40,255 nucleotides of DNA from Patescibacteria group bacterium (GCA_028288925.1 JAQGHG010000016.1:1-40255); one strand, 5' to 3'; numbered from the stretch's first letter, positions 22,222-31,667 are shown. The notes: generated from the letters alone by a model not told the origin. Made by a program: numbers and translations.

Positions 22222-23794
22222 GCTCGTCTTGCTTGTCGCGGAGGAAGCCGATCCAGTGGCGCACCAGACGCAGGGAGGTCTTGAGGGGCATTTCGATGGC
22301 CAGATCGAGGAGAGTGGTGACGATGTTGGCCTTGGCGTACTTGTCGGAGATCCAGTGCCCGACGCGCACGAAGGGCGTGGAGAGAAAATCGATGAGGGTT
22401 TGGACGAGGCTGTGATGCTCGTCGAGCATTTGCAGCTCATGGGCGGATTGACGCAGGCGGAAGCCCAGGAAGCTGACGGCCGAGAAGAAGACGAAGAAAA
22501 TGGCGCCGTTGACGATGTTGAAATGGAGCGAATGAAGGATCCATATAAGGAGCGCGAGCGACCCTAGGAATCCTATGGTGTAGACGATGTTGAAGGTGCG
22601 GTTGAGGGTCTTGGACGAGACGCGGCGCTTGGGCTTGTACGTGACCGGTGTGCCGGTGTTATAAAAGATGCGGTCGGCGTAGCTGGCGATGACTTCGGTG
22701 TTTTGACGGCCGGGGGTGGCGATCCGGGCGCCGATGGTGGTCATGTATAGCACGGGGAAGGTGATATTGAGCAGGAGGGGTGTCCAGGCGATAGCGCCGT
22801 GGACGGTGAGGTCGTAAGGCACCTCGAGCGAGACGCCGATAAGGGTCTTGGTGATAAAGATGAACATGATGGACTTGATAATGCGTCCCTTGAGCCCTTG
22901 CTGGACCTCGATGTATTGTTGGGCGCAGAGGGCTCGGATGCGCGAGAGGGTTTCGTCGCGGTTGTTTAGTATGGTGCCGAGCGAGTCGCTTGCCAGGGTG
23001 AGCCGGGTGATAATGCGCATGGGCGCGCCGTAGCGGCTGACCAGACGGAACAGACGGTTGGTGACGGGTGCTTGGTAGAGCTCGTCAATGAGCTGGTTGA
23101 GCTCGATGAAGTGTTCGACCGGCTGGTGCATGAGGTCGGGCAAGGTGGTGGCAACACAGTGAGAGCGGGTGGTGGCGAGGTCGGATTTAAAAATGGCTCG
23201 CTGGACCGCGCAATATAGGGCTGTCTGGTAGCGTTGATCGCCGGATTGGGCCTGGCCGGCCGCCCCCCGGTCTACGGCTCCCAGGTAATGTTCGTAGGCA
23301 AATCGCATGGCGGCGGTATTGCGAGGGTTGGGGGCAACGAGATTTTCGACCTGGACCGAGGCTATTTGCCAGAACCACTTGGCCGTGGCAGCGTGGCTTA
23401 GGCGTTTGAGCGCGTGAAGCGTCTGGTACATGGTGGCGTATTGGGCTAGCAGCTCGTCGATCCGGGTGAGCGTGGCGAGCGGCTGGCTATCGTTTTTGAG
23501 GTAGCCGGCCTGGGTTAGCTCGGTGATGAGCTCGGCGGCGGCCGGTGCGATGCGGTCTAGCCGGGTGTTGCGGGCCAGATAGCGCTCGATAGCACCGCGC
23601 AGCAGCAGATGATGCTCGCGGTATTCGGCGACGTTGCGCAATTGCTCGTAGGCAAAATAGAAGCTCTGGCCGAGACCGCTGACATGGAACATCTGCCCGG
23701 TAGCAGGGGCCTGGCTGTCGGCTACTTTGAGCCCGGCCACAAGGTTGGTGGCGGCAGGTGTAAGCGGAAATGAGGTGGTGGTTTCTGGTGCCAT
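22217..23794 (-). CDS. Hypothetical membrane protein, 525 aa, upstream of the TraG/Clp operon
   Basis: Not recognised. The N-terminal ~300 residues are soluble and mostly helical (AFYFAYEQLRNVAEYREHH-like stretches, many Arg/Gln). At least four hydrophobic segments follow: SIMFIFITKTLIGVSLEVP, WTPLLLNITFPVLYMTTIG, FNIVYTIGFLGSLALLIWIL, and NGAIFFVFFSAVSFLGF, then a cytoplasmic tail ending KQDEL. It lies on the same strand as the riboswitch operon, and its position suggests a membrane component of that system. A 24-bp palindrome covers its promoter region. Confidence 0.7.
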   Translation of the reverse strand: MAPETTTSFPLTPAATNLVAGLKVADSQAPATGQMFHVSGLGQSFYFAYEQLRNVAEYREHHLLLRGAIERYLARNTRLDRIAPAAAELITELTQAGYLKNDSQPLATLTRIDELLAQYATMYQTLHALKRLSHAATAKWFWQIASVQVENLVAPNPRNTAAMRFAYEHYLGAVDRGAAGQAQSGDQRYQTALYCAVQRAIFKSDLATTRSHCVATTLPDLMHQPVEHFIELNQLIDELYQAPVTNRLFRLVSRYGAPMRIITRLTLASDSLGTILNNRDETLSRIRALCAQQYIEVQQGLKGRIIKSIMFIFITKTLIGVSLEVPYDLTVHGAIAWTPLLLNITFPVLYMTTIGARIATPGRQNTEVIASYADRIFYNTGTPVTYKPKRRVSSKTLNRTFNIVYTIGFLGSLALLIWILHSLHFNIVNGAIFFVFFSAVSFLGFRLRQSAHELQMLDEHHSLVQTLIDFLSTPFVRVGHWISDKYAKANIVTTLLDLAIEMPLKTSLRLVRHWIGFLRDKQDEL

Positions 23795-23803
23795 AGGTAA
23801 ATG

Positions 23804-23827
23804 GGCTATACGCTATAGAGTATAGCC
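23804..23827. promoter_or_regulatory. Palindromic operator candidate before the 525-aa membrane protein gene
   Basis: GGCTATAC and GTATAGCC form a perfect 8-bp inverted repeat with an 8-nt centre that itself contains CTATAG. A minus-strand TATACT box (23819-23824) and a TATAGC box lie inside it, so a dimeric repressor bound here would block the promoter. Confidence 0.4.
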
Positions 23828-23853
23828 TCTGATGATCTAGTTTATCATACGGC

Positions 23854-23943
23854 TTACTGGGTCGGGAGTTTGGGCAGTTTAACCTTCTTCTCCTTGGTTT
23901 TGGGCTTCTTGACGGCTTTCTTTTTGTCCTGGCCTTTAGACAT
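23854..23943 (-). CDS. Lys-rich mini-protein, 29 aa
   Basis: A short gene: ATG at 23943, TAA at 23854-23856. The product starts MSKGQDKKKAVKKPK and is over one third Lys. Very small 'MSKGxxxKK' proteins of this type are widespread in bacteria and of unknown function; nucleic-acid or ribosome binding is a fair guess. An AAGGA site lies about 10 nt before the ATG. The remaining gap to 24091 shows no other gene. Confidence 0.6.
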   Translation of the reverse strand: MSKGQDKKKAVKKPKTKEKKVKLPKLPTQ

Positions 23944-24091
23944 TTCCTGATATTCCTTTCGCTTGTGTCGTAGCTTAAAGTATACTCTTCCTTTCCCTCC
24001 TTGGCTTTTGGCCTGCTAGACAAAGCGGAAGCGTGTTATAGTTTTGTTAACATTCGCGTTTAATTACCTTTTGTGGAGGGAATTGAGAACA

Positions 24092-24652
24092 ATGCAACCT
24101 GGTCTGCTCACGAAGAAGCAAGCTAGCATAATTATGATCATTATTCTCATTCTTGGGGCGGGTGGATACTTTGCGTACCGGCAATTCCGGGACACCGATA
24201 CCGCGATGGTGATTTTGGGCGGCGAAGCTCATAATGGCTTCCTGACGCTACCTAAGGTCGGCCTTAGTTTGAGCTTGCCGGCAGAGCTGGGGGATCTCTC
24301 GTACAAAGTCGAGCCCGACGCGCCGGAAGGAAAGCCGGCTGTTAGTTTTACCAGCAAAGAGCTTATCGCCAAAGGCGGCTCCGGTTGCCAGATCCATGGC
24401 GACGACAATGCCGCTCCCTATCCTTTGGGGATGCTCATAGAATCTAGCGAACATCCCGACAAGGTAGAAAAAGAGTTGAAGGACGGCCGGAACGAAGACG
24501 CCGCCGCGCTGGGAACTTTCGTGACGCAACGAGGTGGTGCTTATTATTACTTCGTGAAGCCCACGGTGGCCTGTAGCCAGGCGCCCGGTGTGTTTGATCT
24601 GCAGCGTACTCGTATTGAGATGCTTATTAAATCTATCCAGGCGGCTAAGTAA
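24092..24652 (+). CDS. Membrane-anchored extracytoplasmic protein, 186 aa
   Basis: Not recognised by family. An N-terminal signal anchor (ASIIMIIILILGAGGYFAYRQF, about residues 11-32) is followed by a ~150-residue extracytoplasmic domain containing two Cys (GGSGCQIHGD and TVACSQAPG) that could form a disulfide. It ends in a helix (RTRIEMLIKSIQAAK). The pattern of Leu/Ser strands and YYYFVKP recalls PsbP-like small surface domains, but only loosely. The ATG at 24092 follows a GGAGGG site. Its stop overlaps the start of the 1176-aa gene (TAATG), so the two are coupled. Confidence 0.7.
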   Translation: MQPGLLTKKQASIIMIIILILGAGGYFAYRQFRDTDTAMVILGGEAHNGFLTLPKVGLSLSLPAELGDLSYKVEPDAPEGKPAVSFTSKELIAKGGSGCQIHGDDNAAPYPLGMLIESSEHPDKVEKELKDGRNEDAAALGTFVTQRGGAYYYFVKPTVACSQAPGVFDLQRTRIEMLIKSIQAAK

Positions 24653-27600
24653 TGAGGCGGGAAACCAAGATTCTTCGGCGGAAGCTGTCGCTTTCTTTGA
24701 ATAATCCCCTGGCTGTAATGCTGGTCCTATTGTTGGTGATTTCTGGTTTTATTTTGTTTAGCACGGTCGCGACGGTGCCGCCTGGAACGTTCGTCAATCT
24801 GGATAAAGATGGCGTGAATTGGAACCCCAAAGTGCAGTGTTTACAGAAAGATGGGCGTGTGGTCACGCCGGTTCCGGTGGTCACGACTATGCAAGAGATC
24901 CTCGGTACTACCCGCCGGTCCGATACCCAAGGTGCTTCTGAGGCCGGGGGCAGTTTTCCCTCCATATCTAACGCTGGACAAACCGTGGTAAACGGACACC
25001 CTTGGTTCCAACACCGCCAGGCCCTGGTGCAGCCTTGCGAGGCCCCCATGTATGGCTCCAAGGCTCTAAAAGGAACATTTGTAGAGATTCATGGCGTTCG
25101 GGTAATGAAGTCTTTTTATGGCGATAATTCCTCGGGCAGTCCCGCGTTTCATTCGGTCGATCTTGATACGACGGTTAATATTATTGATAATTCTATATCG
25201 CCCGGGCTGAAGTGCCCTGATGCCAGTTTTAGTTCTACAAACAGCGCTTGTTTCATGAAGGAGATGCATATTGAGATCTCCGGGCTGTGGAAGGACAAGA
25301 AACTTATTCCCGGTAATGCCAGCGGCGGCGGCGTTAGCGAGTTCCAGGTGGGGCAGGTTATCGATATTCAGGGATTTGTGTTCTGGGATTCTGGGCATGT
25401 TACACCGAGCAGCCATTTTGGCAGTGGCTGGGAAATCCACCCGCTGACCGCTTGGCGCTTGCATCAAGCCGGTGGCAGCGGTGGTGGGCCGGACCAGCCG
25501 CCTAGCGTGACGTGGCAGTCGCCAGCCGGCGGAGCGACGATAACCGGCAGCTCAGTGGCTCTTACCGCGAACGCTACCGATCCTGATCAGACACCGGTTT
25601 CGAGTGTGGCTTTTCAGTACGCCCCGCATGGCAGCAGCAGTTTTCAGGCTATTGGCGTGCCCGTTACTGGTGGGGACAGTAGTAATAATTTCAGTACTAC
25701 TTGGAATACCTCGGGCCTAGCCGCCGGCCAGTATGATTTGCGCGCGCGGGCGACTGATAATGCTACCGCGCCGGCGGTGGCGACTATAACGGTGACCGTT
25801 TCGAAGGCTACGGCGAGCGCGCAGTGCGGGTCGGCCGCGGCGCCTCCGGGCCGGTACCATCATGTGGTTTGGATCTGGATGGAGAATAAAAACAAATCGG
25901 ATGTCTTAGGGAGTTCACAGGCGCCGTATACCAACCGCATGGCCGGCCGTTGCGGGATTGCCACCAACTTGGCCGACAACCTGATGCCGGGCCTGCCGTC
26001 GGAGCCGAACTATGCTGCCGCCACCTCGGGTAGTAACTGTAATACCGGCTTCGCATCGAGCGGCACGAAATGTATCGTAAATGATAACGATTACGCCTCC
26101 GGCAATCACCTTGGTATCACAAGCATCTTTGAACAGGTTAAGGCGGCCGGTGGAAGTTGGCGGTCGTATCAAGAGTCGATGCCGTCTAGTTGCGCCTTGG
26201 CGTCGTCCGGCGGGTATGTCTACAAGCATAACCCGGCGGCTTTTTATGACCGGATTCACAGCGATTGCCAAAACTTCGATGTATCAATTCCGGCGCTTAG
26301 TTGTTCTTCGGCCCTGGACCAGGGTTGCTCCGGTACGCCCAGTGGCGCGTTTGGCGATGCGATTCGCAGTGGGAATTTGCCCACATATAGCTTTGTTACG
26401 CCCAATTTGACCAACGATATGCACGACGGGAGCGTCGCGCAAGGTGACAATTGGCTCAACGAATATATTACGGCCATTACGAATGGTCCCAACTACCGGG
26501 CTGGAGATACGGCGGTATTTGTGATGTGGGACGAGGGTTCGAGCAACAAGAATGGTATAGCTCAGATTCCCAACCTTGTCATCGCGCCGACGGTGCCGGC
26601 GGGCGTCCGGGTCGGTACCGCCGTTAACAACGTCGGGTTTTTGCGCACCACCGAGGCGGTGCTGGGGCTATCCGCGCTTGGTTGCGCCTCGGGCAGCGCG
26701 CCGGGTGGCGGGAGCTGTCCGGCGGGAAGCGCGGTGGATCTAAGCGGGGCTTTCAACCTGCTGGGCGCCGGCGGACCGGGTACGCCACCACCGCCACCAC
26801 CCGGCCCCGGCGGTTCCAGCTGCAGTAGCAACCCTTCGGCGCCGGGCCTGGCCGCGCCTGTGCTCGTGAGCGGCGGCATTGCCCTGAGCTGGAGCGCGAG
26901 CAATCCCGGCGGTCACTGCCCACAAATTGCTGGATACCGGGTTTATCGCGGTGACGGGACGGCCGCGCCCAGTACTCTCATCCAAACGGTACCGGGGCAG
27001 TCATATAAGGACACGGGTGCTTCGCCGCGCGCGCGTTACAGCTACCTCGTAGAGGCATTTGACGCTGGTAATCCGCCCCGTACGGTTCGTAGCAATATCG
27101 TGACCTCGGCCTCCGACACCACGCCTCCTACCAACCCCACCGGCGCTACGGCTACAGCCGTGGGCGCGGCGCAGGTGCGGCTGACGTGGTCCGGCTCGAC
27201 TGACGCCGGCGGGTCGGGTCTGGCTGGTTATCATCTGTACCGGTCCGAGAATGGCGGCGCGGCCGCCAGGCTAGTGGATGTGCCGGCAGGCGGGAGCTCC
27301 ATGACTTCTATTGACGGTGATGTGAAGGCTGATACCACCTATCAGTACTCTGTTGAAGCTTTTGACTATGCCGGCAACGTTAGCCCGGGCCGGGCTGCCA
27401 CGGGCGCCGTTCGCACCGCTAAGCGTACCTGTACAACGGCGCCATCCGCGCCCTCGGGTCTTCACATTACCCTCGTGACTTCCAACGCTGTAAGTTTGAG
27501 TTGGAACAAGCCGGGTGCCGCCTGTGGTCTGGCCGGTTATCGTCTCTTCCGGGGAGAGGAGCTCGTGGGCTTCCCGACCGACACTGCTTATACGGACGCG

Positions 27601-28182
27601 GATCTGATGTCTGCTACGAAGTATTCCTACAAGGTGGTGGCCTATGATCTGTCGGCTAATGTCTCGGCGGCTTCCGGAACCGTCCAAGCTACGACGTTCT
27701 CGCTGGGTACCGGCCGGTCGAATGGCACTAATCTCGCTCTTACGCCGCAGGGATCGTCGGAGCCGGTCGCTATACCGGACGGCGCCGTGAGCCAAGTGGC
27801 CGACACGCTCAAGCTCGCCCCGGCGGCGGAGCAGCTCGTGGGCGCTACGAAGGTCGAGTATTATCTCAACGGTAAGCTTATAGCTACGGTTACGCGCCCT
27901 CCCTTCGCGTATAAGATTGATACCCGAGGCTACCTTAACGGCACCTACACCCTGATGCTCAAGACGTATTACTCCGACGGCACTACCAAGACGACTACTA
28001 CGAAGATGATCGTAAAGAACGCTCTGACCTGGGGACAGGTCTGGGTACTGGCCGCGAAATTCGCACCTATCGAGCTAGCCGTAGTGGTCCTTATCGGACT
28101 GGTGATTGGAACTGTGGTCTATCTGCGACGCCGGGCGGCCCGGAACGCCGCGGCGGTGCTTCCCAGCGTTACCGCGCTGTAA
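24652..28182 (+). CDS. Surface-anchored phosphoesterase with Ig-like and three FN3 domains
   Basis: A 1176-residue cell-surface protein. Visible order: N-terminal signal anchor (about 18-40); a domain with HGVRVMKSFYGD and SGWEIHPLTAWR (about 130-270); an Ig-like domain (PPSVTWQSPAGG, 282-380); a phosphoesterase-family domain (about 400-680) with HHVVWIWMENKNKSDVLGS, LPSEPNY and AVFVMWDEGSS, related to acid phosphatase/phospholipase C; a Gly/Pro linker; three fibronectin type III repeats (about 727-1018); a final Ig-like domain with VEYYLNGKLIATV; and a C-terminal transmembrane helix with RRR stop signal (about 1137-1160). It would face outward, anchored at both ends or cleaved at the first. 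Host-cell adhesion combined with phosphate-ester hydrolysis is a reasonable hypothesis. Confidence 0.85.
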   Translation: MRRETKILRRKLSLSLNNPLAVMLVLLLVISGFILFSTVATVPPGTFVNLDKDGVNWNPKVQCLQKDGRVVTPVPVVTTMQEILGTTRRSDTQGASEAGGSFPSISNAGQTVVNGHPWFQHRQALVQPCEAPMYGSKALKGTFVEIHGVRVMKSFYGDNSSGSPAFHSVDLDTTVNIIDNSISPGLKCPDASFSSTNSACFMKEMHIEISGLWKDKKLIPGNASGGGVSEFQVGQVIDIQGFVFWDSGHVTPSSHFGSGWEIHPLTAWRLHQAGGSGGGPDQPPSVTWQSPAGGATITGSSVALTANATDPDQTPVSSVAFQYAPHGSSSFQAIGVPVTGGDSSNNFSTTWNTSGLAAGQYDLRARATDNATAPAVATITVTVSKATASAQCGSAAAPPGRYHHVVWIWMENKNKSDVLGSSQAPYTNRMAGRCGIATNLADNLMPGLPSEPNYAAATSGSNCNTGFASSGTKCIVNDNDYASGNHLGITSIFEQVKAAGGSWRSYQESMPSSCALASSGGYVYKHNPAAFYDRIHSDCQNFDVSIPALSCSSALDQGCSGTPSGAFGDAIRSGNLPTYSFVTPNLTNDMHDGSVAQGDNWLNEYITAITNGPNYRAGDTAVFVMWDEGSSNKNGIAQIPNLVIAPTVPAGVRVGTAVNNVGFLRTTEAVLGLSALGCASGSAPGGGSCPAGSAVDLSGAFNLLGAGGPGTPPPPPPGPGGSSCSSNPSAPGLAAPVLVSGGIALSWSASNPGGHCPQIAGYRVYRGDGTAAPSTLIQTVPGQSYKDTGASPRARYSYLVEAFDAGNPPRTVRSNIVTSASDTTPPTNPTGATATAVGAAQVRLTWSGSTDAGGSGLAGYHLYRSENGGAAARLVDVPAGGSSMTSIDGDVKADTTYQYSVEAFDYAGNVSPGRAATGAVRTAKRTCTTAPSAPSGLHITLVTSNAVSLSWNKPGAACGLAGYRLFRGEELVGFPTDTAYTDADLMSATKYSYKVVAYDLSANVSAASGTVQATTFSLGTGRSNGTNLALTPQGSSEPVAIPDGAVSQVADTLKLAPAAEQLVGATKVEYYLNGKLIATVTRPPFAYKIDTRGYLNGTYTLMLKTYYSDGTTKTTTTKMIVKNALTWGQVWVLAAKFAPIELAVVVLIGLVIGTVVYLRRRAARNAAAVLPSVTAL

Positions 28183-29218
28183 TGGTCGTGGCAGATGGCC
28201 GGGTTAAGAGGGATACAAGATCCTTGGGGTCGTCGAGAAGCGGTGTAAGGTTACGGTCTTCGCCGAGCTCATACCGCTTGGCCAGATCATAGGTGAGCCG
28301 CAGCGCCGAGTAGTCTTCCAAGGCGATGCCGACCGAGTCGAAGACGGTGATGTCCTGATCGGTGGCACGGCCGGCCTTGGCGCCGGTGACGAGTTCGTGG
28401 AGCTCGGCGTAGACGCGTTCCTTGGCTTCGGCCGGGCTAAAGCGCTGGATCTCCCCTTCTATCACGGCTTGGTCGAAGTATTCTACGACGACGCGGGCGC
28501 GGCCGAGAATGCTTAGCTCGAGTTCGGTTTTGCCGGGGCAATCGCCGCCCAGGCCGTTGATGTGCATGCCCGGCTTTACCCAGGCGTCTTTGATGACGTC
28601 GACGTGGGCTTTGCAGGCGGTGCAGACGGTGATGATATCGGCGCCGCGCACGGCGGCCCCGGCATCGTCGCAGCGCGTTAGCTTTAGCTTGGAATCCGCC
28701 AAGTTGCGCTCGAACTTGTCCATGGCATTGGGGTCGGTGTCGAAGTAGCGCACTTCGGTGATCTCGCGGACGAGCCGGGCCGCGCGCACCTGAAACTCGC
28801 TTTGGGCGCCGGTGCCGATGATGGCCAGAATCGTGGCGTCTTGGCGGGCCATGAGGTCCGTGGCTAGCGCCGAAGTCGCGGCGGTGCGGAGGGCGGTCAG
28901 GATGGTCATCTCGCTGAACATGAGCGGATAGCCGGTATCGACGCGCGAAAGCTGGCCGGTGGCGACCACTGTTTGAAGGTTCTCCAGGGGGTTTTTGGGG
29001 TGACAGTTTACGTATTTAAACGAGTAATAGGTGTCGTCGCATACCGGCATGAGCTCCAACACGCCGTCTGGCACGTGCATGGCCGGCCGGGGCATTTTGG
29101 TAAATTCGTGCCAGCGGCTATAGTCGCCCCGGAGTTGCTTCATGAGGTCGGCGAGATAGTTGTCGAGCCCGTGGCGTCCGATGAGTTCGGTAAGTGCTTC
29201 GACGGCTAGAATTTTCAT
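28169..29218 (-). CDS. Ornithine cyclodeaminase
   Basis: A 349-residue NAD-dependent enzyme converting L-ornithine to L-proline and ammonia. It has the length and motif order of the characterised Pseudomonas-type enzyme rather than of shorter mu-crystallin relatives: VLELMPV, YSFKYVNCHPKNPLENLQTV, TILTALRTAATSALA (substrate Arg), the Rossmann loop AIIGTGAQSEFQ, and INGLGGDCPGKTEL containing the catalytic Asp, then DSVGIALEDYSALR. A strong GAGGA Shine-Dalgarno site lies 7 nt before the ATG. Its 3' end overlaps the phosphoesterase gene by 14 nt. It offers a route from scavenged ornithine or arginine to proline. Confidence 0.9.
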   Translation of the reverse strand: MKILAVEALTELIGRHGLDNYLADLMKQLRGDYSRWHEFTKMPRPAMHVPDGVLELMPVCDDTYYSFKYVNCHPKNPLENLQTVVATGQLSRVDTGYPLMFSEMTILTALRTAATSALATDLMARQDATILAIIGTGAQSEFQVRAARLVREITEVRYFDTDPNAMDKFERNLADSKLKLTRCDDAGAAVRGADIITVCTACKAHVDVIKDAWVKPGMHINGLGGDCPGKTELELSILGRARVVVEYFDQAVIEGEIQRFSPAEAKERVYAELHELVTGAKAGRATDQDITVFDSVGIALEDYSALRLTYDLAKRYELGEDRNLTPLLDDPKDLVSLLTRPSATTITAR

Positions 29219-29347
29219 TGTGGATTCCTCTTTTACCGGTGTTAACTGTCCAGCTGTTAAGAGAAGGCGCCTCGGGTGTCAGATCGGCAGCGGGCGCGGG
29301 GGAATCGATTGGTTATGGCGGTATAGACTGTTCATAACTTTGCTGTG

Positions 29348-29376
29348 AGCTTAGGCCATCGCTGTTACGCTGTCAA
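29348..29376 (-). promoter_or_regulatory. Candidate promoter of the ornithine cyclodeaminase gene
   Basis: A perfect TTGACA (-35) on the minus strand with a weaker TAAGCT (-10) at 17 nt, leaving a leader of about 120 nt. It abuts the divergent promoter of the UvrA-like gene. Confidence 0.45.
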
Positions 29377-29405
29377 TTATTCGTAGGGGTGCCGCGTGGT
29401 AACAT
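29377..29405 (+). promoter_or_regulatory. Candidate promoter of the UvrA-like gene (leaderless start)
   Basis: TTATTC (-35, weak), 17 nt, TAACAT (-10), then AGAGCC and the ATG at 29412. Confidence 0.45.
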
Positions 29406-29411
29406 AGAGCC

Positions 29412-31667
29412 ATGACAAATCAGAATACTCAAGAATATATCGAAATCCGGGGCGCCCGCGAGAACAATCTGAAGAACGTATCTTTGCGCATCCCCAAGCG
29501 TAAAATCACCATCTTTACCGGCGTGTCCGGCTCGGGCAAATCGTCGATTGTATTTGACACTATCGCCAATGAATCCCAGCGTCTGCTGAGTGAGAACTTC
29601 AGCATGTTTTTGCGCAACTTCATGCCGCGCTATCCACAGCCGGATGCCGATGCGCTTGAGAACCTGAGTATGGCGGTGGTGGTGGACCAGAAGCGCTTGG
29701 GCGGCGGATCGCACTCCACTATGGGTACTATCACTGATATTTCGCCGCTGTTGCGGCTGCTGTTTTCGCGGATGGGCAAGCCGTATGTGGGGCCGCGGAA
29801 CGTATTTTCGTTTAATGATCCGGCCGGAATGTGCCCGGAGTGTGAAGGCATGGGCCGCAAGATGGGTGTGAAGGCTGACGACTTTTTGGATCTGTCGAAG
29901 TCGCTCAATGAAGGCGCGGTGCAGGTGCCGGTGTTCTCGAAGTGGGAGCTGACCGCCTACAAGACCTCCGGGTTCTTTGATAATGACAAGAAGCTCTCTA
30001 AATATACGCCGGAGGAGATGGATCTCCTGCTGTACGGTAAGGACCGCAAGTTTGAACTACAAATTGGCGCCAATACGATGAACGCAACATACGAGGGCGT
30101 GATCGAGAAGTTTACGCGGTCGTTCATCCGGCGTGATCTCAAAACGCGGCCGGAGCGTACGCAAAAGGCGGTGGCGCCGTACATCAGTATGATGCCATGC
30201 GTATCATGCAAGGGCACCCGCTTGAGTCAAGCGGTGCTTAGCTGCAAGATTGATGGGCACAATATAGCTGATATGTCAGCCATGGAGGTAGGTGAGCTCA
30301 TCAAGGTGATTCACGCCATCAAAGATCCGGTGGCCGCCACGATGGTCAAGACCCTGGCCGAACGGCTCGGTCATATGGCCGGCATTGGTCTGGAATACCT
30401 GAGCCTCGACCGCGAGACCGACACGCTGTCCGGCGGCGAATCCCAGCGGGTGAAGATGGTGAAGCACCTGAGCGGCAGTTTGGTGGACGTTACTTACATC
30501 TTCGATGAGCCGAGCGTAGGGCTGCATCCGCGCGACGTGCACCGGCTCAACGAGTTGCTGCAAAAACTGCGCGATAAGGGCAATACGATACTAGTGGTAG
30601 AGCATGATCCGGACGTCATCAAGGTGGCCGACCACGTCGTAGACGTTGGTCCGCACGCCGGCAGCAAGGGTGGCCAGATCGTATACGAGGGCACCTACGC
30701 CGGCCTGCTCAGGTCCGACACGCTCACCGGCCGGCATCTTCAGCAGACACTGCCGATCAAGGCTAGCTTCCGCTCCCCTACCGGGCAAATGTCCATTGTT
30801 AAGGCCAACGTTAACAACCTGCGGAACGTGAGTGTGGATATTCCCACCGGTGTGCTCACGGTGGTGACGGGCGTGGCTGGTTCGGGCAAGAGCTCGCTTA
30901 TTAATGAAGTGTTTTTGAAGTCGCATCCCGAGGCGATTGTGATTGATCAATCGGCGGTGGGCGCCTCGACGCGCTCTAATCCGGCTACGTACACCGGCAT
31001 TATGGATGACGCGCGCAAGGCCTTCGCCGCTGCCAACAAGGTGAACGCCGGGCTGTTTAGCTTTAATTCCAAGGGCGCTTGCGAGAATTGCCAGGGGCTG
31101 GGCGTAGTCTATACGGACTTGGCGTTCCTGGAGAGCGTGAAACTGCCGTGTGAAGTCTGTGGCGGCAAGCGCTTTAAGGACGAGGTACTGGCTTATCATT
31201 TGGATGGTAAGTCGATTAGCGACGTGCTGGCGATGACCGTCGAAGAAGCATTGAAGTTTTTTGAGATCAAGGAGATCACGCGCCGGTTGCAGGCGATGAG
31301 CGATGTGGGTTTGGATTATCTGTCGCTGGGCCAGCCCCTGAGCACTCTTTCCGGCGGCGAGTGCCAGCGCATCAAGTTGGCCAGCGAGCTACATAAGAAG
31401 GGCAGTATTTATGTGCTGGACGAGCCCACTACTGGGCTGCACATGTCGGACATTGCCCATTTGCTGGAGATTATGAACCGGTTGGTGGACGCCGGCAACA
31501 CAGTACTGGTGATCGAGCACAACCTCGATGTGATCCGCAACGCTGATTGGATTGTCGATATGGGGCCCGAAGGCGGTAGCAAGGGCGGCACGATTGTATT
31601 CGAGGGCACGCCCAAGGAGCTGGTGGGCGCGAAGGGTTCGCTGACGGGGGAGTATTTAGAGGCTTAG
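29412..31667 (+). CDS. Short UvrA-like ABC ATPase
   Basis: A 751-residue paralogue of excinuclease subunit A with both ABC modules: Walker [10 protein letters not shown] (about residue 37) and GVAGSGKSS; signatures LSGGESQR and LSGGECQR; Walker [12 protein letters not shown] and [11 protein letters not shown]. Zinc-binding Cys pairs remain (CPECEGMG with CVSCKG, CENCQG with CEVCGG). It is about 190 residues shorter than true UvrA (about 940), which points to the group with the UvrB-binding and insertion domains missing or reduced, like UvrA2/DrrC proteins linked to drug or DNA-intercalator tolerance. Such a role is inferred. It stands alone and is convergent with the next gene (3-nt overlap). 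Confidence 0.88.
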   Translation: MTNQNTQEYIEIRGARENNLKNVSLRIPKRKITIFTGVSGSGKSSIVFDTIANESQRLLSENFSMFLRNFMPRYPQPDADALENLSMAVVVDQKRLGGGSHSTMGTITDISPLLRLLFSRMGKPYVGPRNVFSFNDPAGMCPECEGMGRKMGVKADDFLDLSKSLNEGAVQVPVFSKWELTAYKTSGFFDNDKKLSKYTPEEMDLLLYGKDRKFELQIGANTMNATYEGVIEKFTRSFIRRDLKTRPERTQKAVAPYISMMPCVSCKGTRLSQAVLSCKIDGHNIADMSAMEVGELIKVIHAIKDPVAATMVKTLAERLGHMAGIGLEYLSLDRETDTLSGGESQRVKMVKHLSGSLVDVTYIFDEPSVGLHPRDVHRLNELLQKLRDKGNTILVVEHDPDVIKVADHVVDVGPHAGSKGGQIVYEGTYAGLLRSDTLTGRHLQQTLPIKASFRSPTGQMSIVKANVNNLRNVSVDIPTGVLTVVTGVAGSGKSSLINEVFLKSHPEAIVIDQSAVGASTRSNPATYTGIMDDARKAFAAANKVNAGLFSFNSKGACENCQGLGVVYTDLAFLESVKLPCEVCGGKRFKDEVLAYHLDGKSISDVLAMTVEEALKFFEIKEITRRLQAMSDVGLDYLSLGQPLSTLSGGECQRIKLASELHKKGSIYVLDEPTTGLHMSDIAHLLEIMNRLVDAGNTVLVIEHNLDVIRNADWIVDMGPEGGSKGGTIVFEGTPKELVGAKGSLTGEYLEA

